NCBI GenBank assembly: GCA_040219295.1
Contig: JAVJST010000011.1
Span: 372,001-436,000, forward strand
Source of the DNA: JAVJST01 sp040219295
GTDB lineage: Bacteria > Pseudomonadota > Alphaproteobacteria > Rhodospirillales > Casp-alpha2
Reading direction: 5' to 3'
Length of the DNA stretch: 64,000 nucleotides
The position numbers and the translations under genes were made by a program. The notes beneath the pieces were generated by a model. That model made no database searches. It worked only from the letters and a program-made list of their open reading frames with translations, and was not told where the DNA came from. Each line of letters opens with the position of its first letter. Position 1 is the first letter of the stretch. Below, piece by piece: positions 50,015 through 59,931 of the stretch.

Positions 50015-50353
50015 ATGACCGAATTTCTCAGCGCGCCGGGCGGGCCGGCGTGGACGCTCAGCCTCGTGTGGTGGATCACGGCGGTCGAACTGCCCGTGCT
50101 CGCCGGGCTTTTCTGGCTCAACTGGCGGCTGCGTCGCGACACCGACGACGCCGTGCGGGACGCCCGGCACGAGACCGAGACCGGCTTTCGCTACCTGCGC
50201 GAAAGCCTCGCCGCCTACAAGCTCGAGGTCGCCAAGTCCTACGCGTCGATCTCGTACCTCAAGGAGGTCGAACGGCGGCTGACCGACCACCTGGTGCGCA
50301 TCGAGCAAAAACTCGACGGCATGCCGCGCGACGCGGCGGGCGGGCGGCCATGA
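50015..50353 (+). CDS. Single-pass membrane protein of the lysis cassette
   Basis: This 112-residue protein has one membrane helix (about 17-38, LVWWITAVELPVLAGLFWL) followed by a basic NWRLRR and a long charged helix. The positive residues after the helix suggest that the coiled coil faces the cytoplasm, so it is not a typical spanin. ACGGAG precedes its ATG. It overlaps the endolysin gene by 4 bp and may help or regulate lysis. Confidence 0.68.
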   Translation: MTEFLSAPGGPAWTLSLVWWITAVELPVLAGLFWLNWRLRRDTDDAVRDARHETETGFRYLRESLAAYKLEVAKSYASISYLKEVERRLTDHLVRIEQKLDGMPRDAAGGRP

Positions 50354-50787
50354 CGAATCCGGCAAGCGAGGCTCGCCGCCGCGAGATCGACATCCTGGCG
50401 CGCACCATCTGGGGCGAGGCCCGGGGCGAACGGGTGCGCGGCAAGGAAGCCGTCGCCGCGGTCGTGCTCAACCGGGTGCGCCGGGCGCAGAAGCGCGGAC
50501 GCTACTGGTGGGGCAACGACATCGAGAGCGTGTGCAAACGCGCGTTTCAGTTCTCGGCATGGAACCCGGGGGACCCGAACCGCAACAAGCTGCTCCGCGT
50601 GACGCCGGCGAACCGCGACTTCCAGTCGTGCCTGCGGATCGCCAGACGCGCCGTGCACGGCAGCCTCGACGACCCGACCGGCGGCGCGACGCACTATCAC
50701 GCGCGCTCGGTCAATCCCGTGTGGGCGCGCGGCCGCGCGGCATCCGCAGAGATCGGCCGCCACCTGTTCTACAACGACATCGAGTGA
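50350..50787 (+). CDS. SleB-type cell wall hydrolase (endolysin)
   Basis: This 145-residue protein is a compact Hydrolase_2 (SleB) domain: DILARTIWGEARGE carries the catalytic Glu, followed by AVAAVVLNRVRRA, FQFSAWNP and GGATHYHARSVNPVWARG. It cuts peptidoglycan during host lysis. No signal peptide is visible, so release would need the holin encoded just downstream. Confidence 0.88.
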   Translation: MTNPASEARRREIDILARTIWGEARGERVRGKEAVAAVVLNRVRRAQKRGRYWWGNDIESVCKRAFQFSAWNPGDPNRNKLLRVTPANRDFQSCLRIARRAVHGSLDDPTGGATHYHARSVNPVWARGRAASAEIGRHLFYNDIE

Positions 50788-50804
50788 ACGAAGGGAGACC
50801 CGTC

Positions 50805-51194
50805 ATGCTACACCTGATCGGCGCGGTCGCCGCGCCGCTGCTCAAGGGCCTGTTCGACGTCGTCGACCAGGCCGTCGAGGACAAGGACCAGGCGGCGCTC
50901 ATCAAGTCGCGGCTGCAACAGCAGGTGCTCGCGGGCCAGATGAAGGAACTCGAGCAGGCGGCGAAGATCATCGTCGCCGAGGCTCAGTCGGAAAGCTGGC
51001 TGGCGCGCAACTGGCGGCCGCTGACCATGGTGTTCTTCGTCGCCATCATCGGCGCCTGGTGGTTCGGCGTGACACCGGAACGCGCGTCGGAGGCGCTGAT
51101 GCTGGAACTGTTCGGGATCGTCAAGCTGGGCCTCGGCGGCTACGTCGTCGGCCGCAGCGTCGAGAAAGGCATCCGCGTGTGGAAGGAGAAGTAA
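50805..51194 (+). CDS. Holin of the 3TMs family
   Basis: This 129-residue protein has an N-terminal amphipathic/coiled part (VVDQAVEDKDQAALIKSRLQ) and two clear C-terminal membrane segments (LTMVFFVAIIGAWWFGV and ELFGIVKLGLGGYVVGRSVE). This resembles the 3TMs holin family found in prophages and near gene transfer agents. The end KGIRVWKEK is typical. AGGGAG precedes ATG 50805. It is the last gene of the module. Confidence 0.82.
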   Translation: MLHLIGAVAAPLLKGLFDVVDQAVEDKDQAALIKSRLQQQVLAGQMKELEQAAKIIVAEAQSESWLARNWRPLTMVFFVAIIGAWWFGVTPERASEALMLELFGIVKLGLGGYVVGRSVEKGIRVWKEK

Positions 51195-51250
51195 CGCCGC
51201 CCGCGACGGCGTGCTAGGGTCACGCCGACCATCGGAGGGAGGGACGATTC

Positions 51251-51625
51251 ATGCACAAGAGCCGGCTCGGCGGCCTGATCATCGACTGCGAAACCGACGA
51301 CCTCGTCGGCGCGGCCCGGTTCTGGAGCGACGCCCTCGGGCTCGCGCTCGACCGCCAGCCCGACGACGACAACTACGTCCGGCTGAGGACCGCACCGGAC
51401 GACCTGCCGCTCGAGGTCCAGCAGGTCGGGCATCAGTCACGCGTGCACCTCGACATCGAGACCGACGACATCGAGGCCGAGGTCGCCAGGCTCGAGGCGC
51501 TCGGCGCGAAACGCCTCAAGGCGGTGCGCGACTGGGTCGTGATGGAGGCGCCGACCGGCCAGCGGTTCTGCGTCGTCGTGCCGCAGCGCGCCAGCTTCGA
51601 CGACGATGCCAACGTCTGGGATTAG
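51251..51625 (+). CDS. VOC (glyoxalase/bleomycin resistance)-family protein
   Basis: This 124-residue single-domain protein begins GGLIIDCETDDLVGAARFWSDALGL, the usual VOC opening, and has RVHLDIETDDIEAEVARLEALGAK and VMEAPTGQRFCVV. Metal ligands are only partly visible. Its substrate is unknown. It marks the first chromosomal gene after the phage module and converges with the next gene, overlapping by 4 bp. Confidence 0.82.
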   Translation: MHKSRLGGLIIDCETDDLVGAARFWSDALGLALDRQPDDDNYVRLRTAPDDLPLEVQQVGHQSRVHLDIETDDIEAEVARLEALGAKRLKAVRDWVVMEAPTGQRFCVVVPQRASFDDDANVWD

Positions 51626-52461
51626 GCGGACTTGCCCGCAAACAGCTTCAGCACCTCGGCTTCCGGCACCGCATCATCGGGAAACGGGAAGCGGCCTTCG
51701 GCCATGTCCCGGGCAGCCTGCACCAGCGGCGCCAGCGTCGCGCGCATCAGGCTGCCGCCGGTACTCAGCCGGCGCACGCCGAGGTCGCGCATTTCGTCAA
51801 GCGTCGCGTTCATGCCGGGCATGCCGACGAGCACGTTGACCGGCGCCCCGGCGTCGCTGCAGAACGCCCTGATCTCATCGCGATCGCGCACGCCCGGCGA
51901 ATAGACGCAGTGCGCGCCGGCATCCGCGTACGCCTTGAGGCGCTTCATCGATTCCTCGAACGCGTTCTCGTAACCGACGAGATAGCATTCGGCCCGCGCG
52001 GTGACGACGAACGGGTGGATCAGGTTCGAAGCCGCCTCGACCGCGGCGGCGACCCGTTCGGCGGCGAGCACGATGTCGTAGAGCCCGCGGATCTCGTCGC
52101 CGGTGTGATCCTCGATGCTGGCGCCGACCGCGCCCGACGCGGCGGCCTGGCGGATGTTGGCGGCGACCCCCTCCGGATTGTCGGCATAGCCGTTCTCGAA
52201 ATCGGCGCTGACCGGCAGGCTGACCGCGTTGGAGATCTCGGCGATGTTATCGAGGGTCGCGTCCAGCGGCAGGTCGGCGGTCTGGTCGCCGTGACCCCGT
52301 GTCAGCGCAAGACCGGCGCTGGTCGTGGCGATGGCCTCGAAGCCCATACCGGCGAGGATCTTGGCGCTGCCCGCGTTCCACGCGTTCGGCATTATGAAAC
52401 AGCCATCGCGGTGCAGGTCCTTGAACCGCTTGGCGGGCGAGACGTCGGTGTGGTCGGTCAT
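51622..52461 (-). CDS. Isocitrate lyase/phosphoenolpyruvate mutase-family protein
   Basis: This 279-residue TIM-barrel protein matches the PEP mutase-like group of the isocitrate lyase superfamily. It has MPNAWNAGSAKILAGMGFEAIATTSAG, PVSADFENGYAD with the metal-binding acidic residues, GASIEDHTG, and VNVLVGMPGMN. Several members are oxaloacetate or 2-methylisocitrate lyase-like; the canonical KKCGH catalytic loop is absent, so activity is not assigned. ATG 52461 is chosen over the upstream frame to 52500. Confidence 0.85.
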   Translation of the reverse strand: MTDHTDVSPAKRFKDLHRDGCFIMPNAWNAGSAKILAGMGFEAIATTSAGLALTRGHGDQTADLPLDATLDNIAEISNAVSLPVSADFENGYADNPEGVAANIRQAAASGAVGASIEDHTGDEIRGLYDIVLAAERVAAAVEAASNLIHPFVVTARAECYLVGYENAFEESMKRLKAYADAGAHCVYSPGVRDRDEIRAFCSDAGAPVNVLVGMPGMNATLDEMRDLGVRRLSTGGSLMRATLAPLVQAARDMAEGRFPFPDDAVPEAEVLKLFAGKSA

Positions 52462-52563
52462 GGGGCGGGTTCGCCTGTCGTTGATGTGATCGCGGGGCAC
52501 CGTTCACTTTCGGCGTGAACCAGCTTATATAAGGCGCGCGTTCCAACCAAGGAGGAGACCGCC

Positions 52564-52821
52564 ATGAAACGCCGCACGTTCAAGCGGCGGAACCCGATGG
52601 CCGCCGTGGTGCGCCGGATGAAACCGAAACGCATCCAATCGGCCAGGGACTACCGCCGCAAGGTCAAACACCGGAAACCGCTTCGCGACATGTCGTCCGA
52701 AGCGGTTTTCGTTTGCACTGACCGCATGGCAGCAATGCGAAATCGCCGATGGCGGCGGGCACGGCGATCGGCTAAACGCAGCGCGTTTGAAACCGCTGGG
52801 ACCCAAACCAATGCCTGCTGA
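52564..52821 (+). CDS. Small very basic protein, unknown function
   Basis: This 85-residue ORF begins with KRRTFKRRNPMAAVVRRMKP and contains RDYRRKVKHRK; nearly a third of its residues are Arg or Lys. AAGGAGGAG at good spacing before ATG 52564 is among the best ribosome-binding sites in the window, which argues for real translation. The C-terminal 40 residues look less gene-like. A terminator hairpin follows at 52892. It might bind nucleic acid; no family is recognised. Confidence 0.55.
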   Translation: MKRRTFKRRNPMAAVVRRMKPKRIQSARDYRRKVKHRKPLRDMSSEAVFVCTDRMAAMRNRRWRRARRSAKRSAFETAGTQTNAC

Positions 52822-52891
52822 AGAGCACCCGCTGAACGGCCCGCACCCGACCGACTGACCCCTGTCCGCCGGGCCGACCCATTCCAAAACG

Positions 52892-52927
52892 AAACCGCCC
52901 GCTGGCCGCTCGCTTGCGGGCGGTTTT
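52892..52927. terminator. Intrinsic terminator after the small basic gene
   Basis: AAACCGCCCGC (52892-52902) pairs with GCGGGCGGTTTT (52916-52927), followed by GCTTT. With an A-run on the left and a T-run on the right it can work on both strands, ending the small plus-strand gene and possibly the minus-strand mutase gene transcript. Confidence 0.8.
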
Positions 52928-53018
52928 GCTTTGGATTAAGTGCCTGCGCGGCCGTGCCTCGCCGGGCCATTCCCACGGCCGCGCGCAGACAGTCGCCGAT
53001 GCGACCGGGGTCTTGATT

Positions 53019-55175
<2,157 letters not shown>

Positions 55176-55318
55176 CCTGGCTCTCCCCAAGTCTCGTTCT
55201 GCCGAGCGCTCGGATCAGTATATCGGCGCAACCGTTTGCCCCGAAAGCCTTTTGTGCAGGTGCGAACAAGCACTGCCCCAGGCGGCGCCGAGCGACGCGA
55301 AATGGCAGAAACGCGCCG

Positions 55319-55327
55319 TTATCCACA
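55319..55327 (+). promoter_or_regulatory. Perfect DnaA box upstream of gcrA
   Basis: TTATCCACA lies 115 bp before the gcrA start. It matches the consensus DnaA box exactly. In Caulobacter DnaA activates gcrA transcription, so the site may have the same role here. Confidence 0.6.
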
Positions 55328-55386
55328 ACAAAATATGGTGGCCGAGTTGCAGACGAAGTCTAAATCCGGTAGGTTTCCCAAGATGT

Positions 55387-55410
55387 GGTGTGTCCGGGGA
55401 GCGACACACC
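55387..55410 (+). promoter_or_regulatory. Inverted repeat in the gcrA leader
   Basis: GGTGTGTC (55387-55394) and GACACACC (55403-55410) form a perfect 8-bp inverted repeat with an 8-nt loop, ending 31 bp before the gcrA ATG. It could be an operator or a 5'-UTR hairpin. Confidence 0.45.
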
Positions 55411-55441
55411 CAATGAATGGACAAATCAGGGGAACACCGTC

Positions 55442-55825
55442 ATGGCCGAAGCATTTGAGTGGACACCGGAACGCATCGCCGCGTTGATCGCGCTGTGGGA
55501 AGAAGGTCTGACGACCAGCGTCATCGGCGAACGCCTCGGTATCACCAAGAATGCGGTCGTTGGCAAGGTCCATCGGCTCGGCCTGCCGAAACGGGTGACC
55601 TCGACCCGCGCCCCGGCGCCCGTCGAGGAAAAGCCGATGGGCGAAATGATCAAGCTCGACAAGCTGTCGACCGGCATGTGCTGCTGGCCCGACGGCGAAC
55701 CGGGATCCGAGAACTTCCGCTTCTGCGGCGCCCCGGCGGTCGAGGGCAAGCCCTACTGCACGGAACACTGCCGCCGCGCCTACGTGCGCATCACCAAGGA
55801 CGGCCGCAAGGTCGCCGCCGCCTGA
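55442..55825 (+). CDS. gcrA: GcrA cell cycle regulator
   Basis: This 127-residue protein is the alphaproteobacterial master regulator that binds sigma-70 RNA polymerase and activates promoters carrying methylated GANTC sites. The N-terminal HTH is diagnostic: WTPERIAALIALWEEGLTTS and GITKNAVVGKVHRLGLPKR. The C-terminal part has a cysteine-rich end (GMCCWPDGEPG, FCGAPAVEGKPYCTEHC). It is shorter than the Caulobacter protein, with a reduced linker. CAGGGGA precedes the ATG; a perfect DnaA box lies upstream. Confidence 0.95.
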   Translation: MAEAFEWTPERIAALIALWEEGLTTSVIGERLGITKNAVVGKVHRLGLPKRVTSTRAPAPVEEKPMGEMIKLDKLSTGMCCWPDGEPGSENFRFCGAPAVEGKPYCTEHCRRAYVRITKDGRKVAAA

Positions 55826-55945
55826 TCCCAACCCGCCCGTTAGGGAAAACACTAGCATTTTGCTCGCCTAGACATCGGCCCGGCGATAGGCTTGATCCCG
55901 GAACAGGGAAGTACGCCTGTCGTCAACGGATGCGGGAGAGCATGC

Positions 55946-58183
55946 GTGGCCAATCGCAACAGTAGGGCCATCCGTCTGCAGGCCGTGGCCGTCGTGCTCC
56001 TGCTGCTGGCGTCTGTCGTCGGCACGGCGGTTGTCGGGAACGTCATCGACCGGCAGTTCGACGAGGTCAACGCGGCCTGGTCCGAGCTGGCGGGCGAGCG
56101 CGAAAGCCGCGTCAACTATCTCAGCCTCATCAGGTCCGGTCTCGGATTCGGCGGCTTCATCCACGATTTCAAGAACGGCGTCCTGCGCGACGACCCGACA
56201 TACATCGACGACGCCGAGATCGAGCTGCAGCAGCTCGAGGCCCTGCTGTCCTCCTACTTCGCGCTGGCGCTCAGCCAGGACGAGATCGTCGCGATCCAGG
56301 ATCTGCGCAAAGCCCTCCGGGAGTATGCAATGCACATCGATACGGTCCGGCGCATGCATGAGCATGGCCTGGATCCAATGGCCATCGACATGGCCGTCCG
56401 GGTCGACGACGACCCGGCGCTCGAAGCGCTCGAACGGCTGACCGAGGCCACCGAGAACGCTTTCGAGCGGTCCCGCGAAGAGCTCACGAGGGCAATCGAC
56501 ACCGGACACGCGACGGTCCGCAACGGCTATGTGCTGCTCGCGATCCCTATCGCCGTGGCCGTCGTCGCGGTCGTGTTCGTTGGCCGACTGATGCGCGAGA
56601 TCGCCGCCCGGACAAAAGCCGAGCAGGCCGCCGAAGCCGCCAACAAAGCCAAGTCGGAATTCCTTGCGACCATGAGCCACGAGATCCGGACGCCGATGAC
56701 CGCCGTGCTCGGGTTCTCGGATCTCCTCCTCGAACGGGACCTCAAGCCGGAATCGCGGCGCATGGTGACGAACATCAAGGATTCGACCCATTCCCTGCTC
56801 GTCATCATCAACGACATTCTCGACATCTCCAAGCTGGAGGCCGGCAAGCTCAGCATCGACCGGTTGAACCTGGACGTCCCGGCCCTGGTGAACAGCGTCG
56901 TCGAGATATTCCGTCAGCGGCAGGAAGGCGAGACGAACGTCGAGCTGAGCGCCACCTTCAGCAATGATTTCCCGAGGGGCGCCCAGATCGATCCGACCCG
57001 GCTGCGCCAGGTGCTGGTCAACCTCATCGGCAACGCGATGAAGTTCACCGAGGAGGGCTTCGTGCGCATCGAATGCGAGCGAACCGCCGGCGATGGCGGC
57101 GCCCCCATGCTTCGGTTCGCGGTGCACGACAGCGGCATCGGCATCCGGCCCGAGGCGATCGACGGCATTTTCGGCGAGTTCAAGCAGGCCGACAGCTCGA
57201 TCCAGCGCAAGTTCGCCGGCACCGGTCTGGGGCTTGCGATCTGCCAGAAGCTCGTCGAGGCCCAGGGCGGAAAGATCGGCCTGCGGAGCGTCTACGGCGA
57301 AGGCAGCGTTTTCTGGTTCGAGCTGCCTTATGTGCCGGCGAACGGCGATCTGTACCTGCCGGGCGACGACGTGACCGCGGTATCCCATTCGATCAAGGCC
57401 TCCCGCAGGCTTCGGGTGCTGCTGGCCGAGGATGCTGTGCTCAATCAGGAGATCGTGTCGGCCATTGTCCGCCGGTTCGGCCATGACGTCGACATCGCCG
57501 AGAACGGGCGGGTCGCGGTGCAGATGCACCAGAGCGGCGACTACGACATCATCCTGATGGACGTCCGCATGCCGGAACTCTCGGGCCCCAACGCCACCAG
57601 CCTGATCCGCCGGATGCCCCCCGGAAAGCGCGAGATACCCATCGTCGCGCTGACGGCCGACGTCACCAGGGAGAACCAGGACCAGTTTCTGGAAGCCGGC
57701 ATGGACGCTTTCGCGGGCAAGCCGATCGTGCCCTCGGAACTGGCCGGCGCGATCGATCGGGCCATCGGCGAGACGATCCACGAGACCGCCGCCCCGGGCG
57801 ACGGCGACGAGAGCACGACCGGACCGGAAACCGGCGTGACCGCCGAACCCGCGTTCAGCGCCGACGCCGCGGCGCAGCAGCTCGGGCTGCCGGAAGATAC
57901 CGTCAGGAAGATCCTGCTCAGCTTCGCCGACCGCTACGGCGATGCGGCGGCGCAGATCACCGCCGAGCTCGGGAATGATGTCGAAGCCGCCAAGCGGACG
58001 GCCCACTCCCTGAAGGGGCTGGCCGGTACGCTCAAGATGTCGGCTGTCGCATCCGCCGCGCGGTCCCTCGAGCACGCCATTGAGTCGGGCGACGACGACG
58101 CCATATCGGCTTCCCTGGAAAGCCTCGACGCCGTCCTGCCGCCGGTTGTCGCCGACATTCGAACCGCGTGCGCGGAGACCTGA
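55946..58183 (+). CDS. Hybrid sensor histidine kinase (HisKA-HATPase-REC-HPt)
   Basis: This 745-residue membrane kinase has two membrane helices (about 10-32 and 195-215) around a helical sensor domain. Then come HisKA with MSHEIRTPM (phosphorylated His245), a HATPase with NLIGNAMKFT, GIGI and GTGLGLAICQ, a receiver with Asp539 in ILMDVRMPE, and an HPt domain with His687 in TAHSLKGLAG. It thus carries a complete internal phosphorelay. GTG 55946 with GGGAG 8 nt upstream is preferred over the ATG at 55892. No response regulator is adjacent, so its target is unknown. Confidence 0.9.
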   Translation: MANRNSRAIRLQAVAVVLLLLASVVGTAVVGNVIDRQFDEVNAAWSELAGERESRVNYLSLIRSGLGFGGFIHDFKNGVLRDDPTYIDDAEIELQQLEALLSSYFALALSQDEIVAIQDLRKALREYAMHIDTVRRMHEHGLDPMAIDMAVRVDDDPALEALERLTEATENAFERSREELTRAIDTGHATVRNGYVLLAIPIAVAVVAVVFVGRLMREIAARTKAEQAAEAANKAKSEFLATMSHEIRTPMTAVLGFSDLLLERDLKPESRRMVTNIKDSTHSLLVIINDILDISKLEAGKLSIDRLNLDVPALVNSVVEIFRQRQEGETNVELSATFSNDFPRGAQIDPTRLRQVLVNLIGNAMKFTEEGFVRIECERTAGDGGAPMLRFAVHDSGIGIRPEAIDGIFGEFKQADSSIQRKFAGTGLGLAICQKLVEAQGGKIGLRSVYGEGSVFWFELPYVPANGDLYLPGDDVTAVSHSIKASRRLRVLLAEDAVLNQEIVSAIVRRFGHDVDIAENGRVAVQMHQSGDYDIILMDVRMPELSGPNATSLIRRMPPGKREIPIVALTADVTRENQDQFLEAGMDAFAGKPIVPSELAGAIDRAIGETIHETAAPGDGDESTTGPETGVTAEPAFSADAAAQQLGLPEDTVRKILLSFADRYGDAAAQITAELGNDVEAAKRTAHSLKGLAGTLKMSAVASAARSLEHAIESGDDDAISASLESLDAVLPPVVADIRTACAET

Positions 58184-58218
58184 AGTTCACGCCCTGAGCG
58201 GCCGCAAGGCCGGCTCGA

Positions 58219-58851
58219 TCACTGTACAAGGCGGTCCTTGCCGTCATCCATCGACGTCGCGACGAAGAAATCGATGAAAGCGTCGCGGTCCTCGTCGATG
58301 CGTTCGATCGGAGAGGCGTTGTGGAACAGCGCCCGGTCGTTGATGACGACGTAGTCGCCGGGCATCAGAGCGGCCTCGATGAACGGTTCGTCCCGCGCGT
58401 TCGCCGACAGGCGCAGGTTTCCGCCGTCGAGGTTCTCGCGCCCGACGACGTAGACCGCGATGCGGTCGAAGCCGTCCTGGTGCCGGCCTTCCGGCGCCAT
58501 GACCGCGTCGCCGGTCTTGCGTATCCGGATCTGGTGAACGCCGATGTGCTTGCCGATATCGACCAGTGTATGTTCGTCGAAGTGTTCCAGCATGCGGCGA
58601 AACGCCGGATCCCGCCACGTCGCTTCGTCGATCGGATCGTAGGTTCTCTGGACATCGCCGAGGTACGCGTTGATCCGACGGCTCTGCGTGAACGTCTCGG
58701 GCGGCAGGATGTCGAGAACGCCGCCCTTGTATCGAAACGCCGAGTAACGCCGGAAACGGAAGTTGCCCTCGGTGTAGGGATCGGCCGGCAGGTCCCCGAA
58801 CGCCGGCTCGAGGTTGCGGATCGCGTCGTCGTGGTCAATGAGATAGTTCAT
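58219..58851 (-). CDS. 2OG-Fe(II) dioxygenase-family protein (2OG-Fe_Oxy_2)
   Basis: This 210-residue protein resembles the YhhC/isoleucine-dioxygenase-like family. It has EGRHQDGFDRIAVYVVGREN, where HxD supplies two iron ligands, PGDYVVINDRALFHNASPI with the second His, and a likely 2-oxoglutarate-binding Arg after it. Family members hydroxylate free amino acids. ATG 58851 has AGGAGG at good spacing. It converges with the histidine kinase gene. Confidence 0.82.
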   Translation of the reverse strand: MNYLIDHDDAIRNLEPAFGDLPADPYTEGNFRFRRYSAFRYKGGVLDILPPETFTQSRRINAYLGDVQRTYDPIDEATWRDPAFRRMLEHFDEHTLVDIGKHIGVHQIRIRKTGDAVMAPEGRHQDGFDRIAVYVVGRENLDGGNLRLSANARDEPFIEAALMPGDYVVINDRALFHNASPIERIDEDRDAFIDFFVATSMDDGKDRLVQ

Positions 58852-59076
58852 GGAAATCCTCCTGAACGATTGGTCTCGCGATACCTTCATGATACCGCCG
58901 ACGGGGCTCGGGCGGTGATAAAAATTGCGTTACTTCAATGACTTGGTAGAAAATTGCGCATAACAGGACGAAACGGCAACGATCGATAGACCATCTCGCG
59001 GTATCGGTAGTTTCGTTGCGCGCGGCCCGTTAAGATCGGATCATCCCTCAGACCTCACGAGGCATCTTTTTCATCC
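58852..59076. other. Divergent promoter region, 225 bp
   Basis: This gap between the oxygenase (minus) and Nudix (plus) genes is relatively AT-rich. It contains the direct repeat AAAATTGCG (near 58920 and 58950) and a GGTATCGGTAG stretch. No gene is seen. The repeat may be a regulator site. Confidence 0.35.
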
Positions 59077-59931
59077 ATGGCCCTTGCCGATCGCATCCGT
59101 GAAGCCAACCGGCTCGACCCCGAGGGGCTTGTCCCTTTCATCGTCGCCGACGCCGAGGTCGGTCTCGCCGACGCGGCGTTCGCCGATCGGCTCGCCGGGT
59201 TCCCGGATGTCTTCGCGCTCGACGGCGGCAACCTGCGTCTCGCCGACACGCTGGCGACGCCCGAAGCGCGCTCGGCGGCGGTTGCCGCGATCCTCGGCGA
59301 GCTCCGCACCGAAGGCCTGGTGCCCGGCTGGCGCGACGAACTCTATCCCGTGTTTACCGAGCCGGATGCCGCGCCCCTGCTGCTTGTCGAGCGCGCCTCG
59401 GCAACGCTGTTCGGCATCGCCACCGTCGCGGTGAACCTCAACGGCTACGTTGTCGGCGAAGACGGCGACATCTCGATCTGGCTGCAGCGCCGGTCGCTGA
59501 CCAAGCCGATCAACCCCGGCCGGCTCGACGTGCTGGTCTCCGGCGGCCAGCCCGCCGGCGCCGACCCGTTCGAAAACCTGGTCAAGGAATGCGCCGAGGA
59601 GGCGTCCATTCCCGCCCGGATCGCCCGCCGCGCCGCCTTCGCGGGCACCGTCGGATTCCGCGCGCGCCGCGATGACGGCGTCCACCACGGCCACTATCTG
59701 AACTATGATCTGGCCTTGCCAAGCGGGTTCAGGCCGGATAACCGGGATGGCGAGGTTGAGAGCTTCCATCTGTGGACGGCGGACAAGGTGATCGACGTGA
59801 TGAGCAGTTCCGAAGACATGGCGTTCGATTCCGCGCTCGTCGTCATCGACTTCCTGATCCGCCACGGCGTCATCGGCGAAGACCATCCGGAACACGCCGC
59901 ATTGGTGCAGGGGCTCGGAACATGGACGTAA
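59077..59931 (+). CDS. Nudix hydrolase with DUF4743 N-terminal domain
   Basis: This 284-residue protein has a DUF4743 domain (about 10-115) followed by a Nudix domain (about 120-260). The Nudix box is SGGQPAGADPFENLVKECAEEASI, given here in parts: G at the start, then KECAEE replacing the usual REUXEE, with the acidic metal ligands kept. The fusion resembles fungal and proteobacterial proteins related to the thiamine pyrophosphokinase-associated Nudix enzymes that hydrolyse damaged thiamine diphosphates. Its stop overlaps the next gene by 10 bp. Confidence 0.85.
   Translation: MALADRIREANRLDPEGLVPFIVADAEVGLADAAFADRLAGFPDVFALDGGNLRLADTLATPEARSAAVAAILGELRTEGLVPGWRDELYPVFTEPDAAPLLLVERASATLFGIATVAVNLNGYVVGEDGDISIWLQRRSLTKPINPGRLDVLVSGGQPAGADPFENLVKECAEEASIPARIARRAAFAGTVGFRARRDDGVHHGHYLNYDLALPSGFRPDNRDGEVESFHLWTADKVIDVMSSSEDMAFDSALVVIDFLIRHGVIGEDHPEHAALVQGLGTWT

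Larger units (their letters stand above)
38104..51194 (+). mobile_element. Podovirus (T7-like) morphogenesis and lysis module without integration or replication genes
   Basis: Eighteen genes, all on the plus strand and with small gaps or overlaps, encode portal, Bbp19-like, scaffold, capsid, tail tubular A and B, internal virion, tail fibre, terminase and lysis proteins in T7-late order. Base composition matches the chromosome. There is no integrase, excisionase, polymerase, primase, helicase or transposase between the class IV aminotransferase and the VOC gene, no tRNA at either end and no obvious flanking direct repeat. It is either a remnant prophage, a satellite-like element, or a domesticated particle-producing cluster. 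Confidence 0.8.

Noticed and set aside
37408..51250. Search for attL/attR repeats, integrase and a tRNA target around the phage-like module
   Set aside because: No integrase-like protein, tRNA or convincing flanking direct repeat was seen by eye. A short repeat could be missed; a computed comparison of the flanks is needed.
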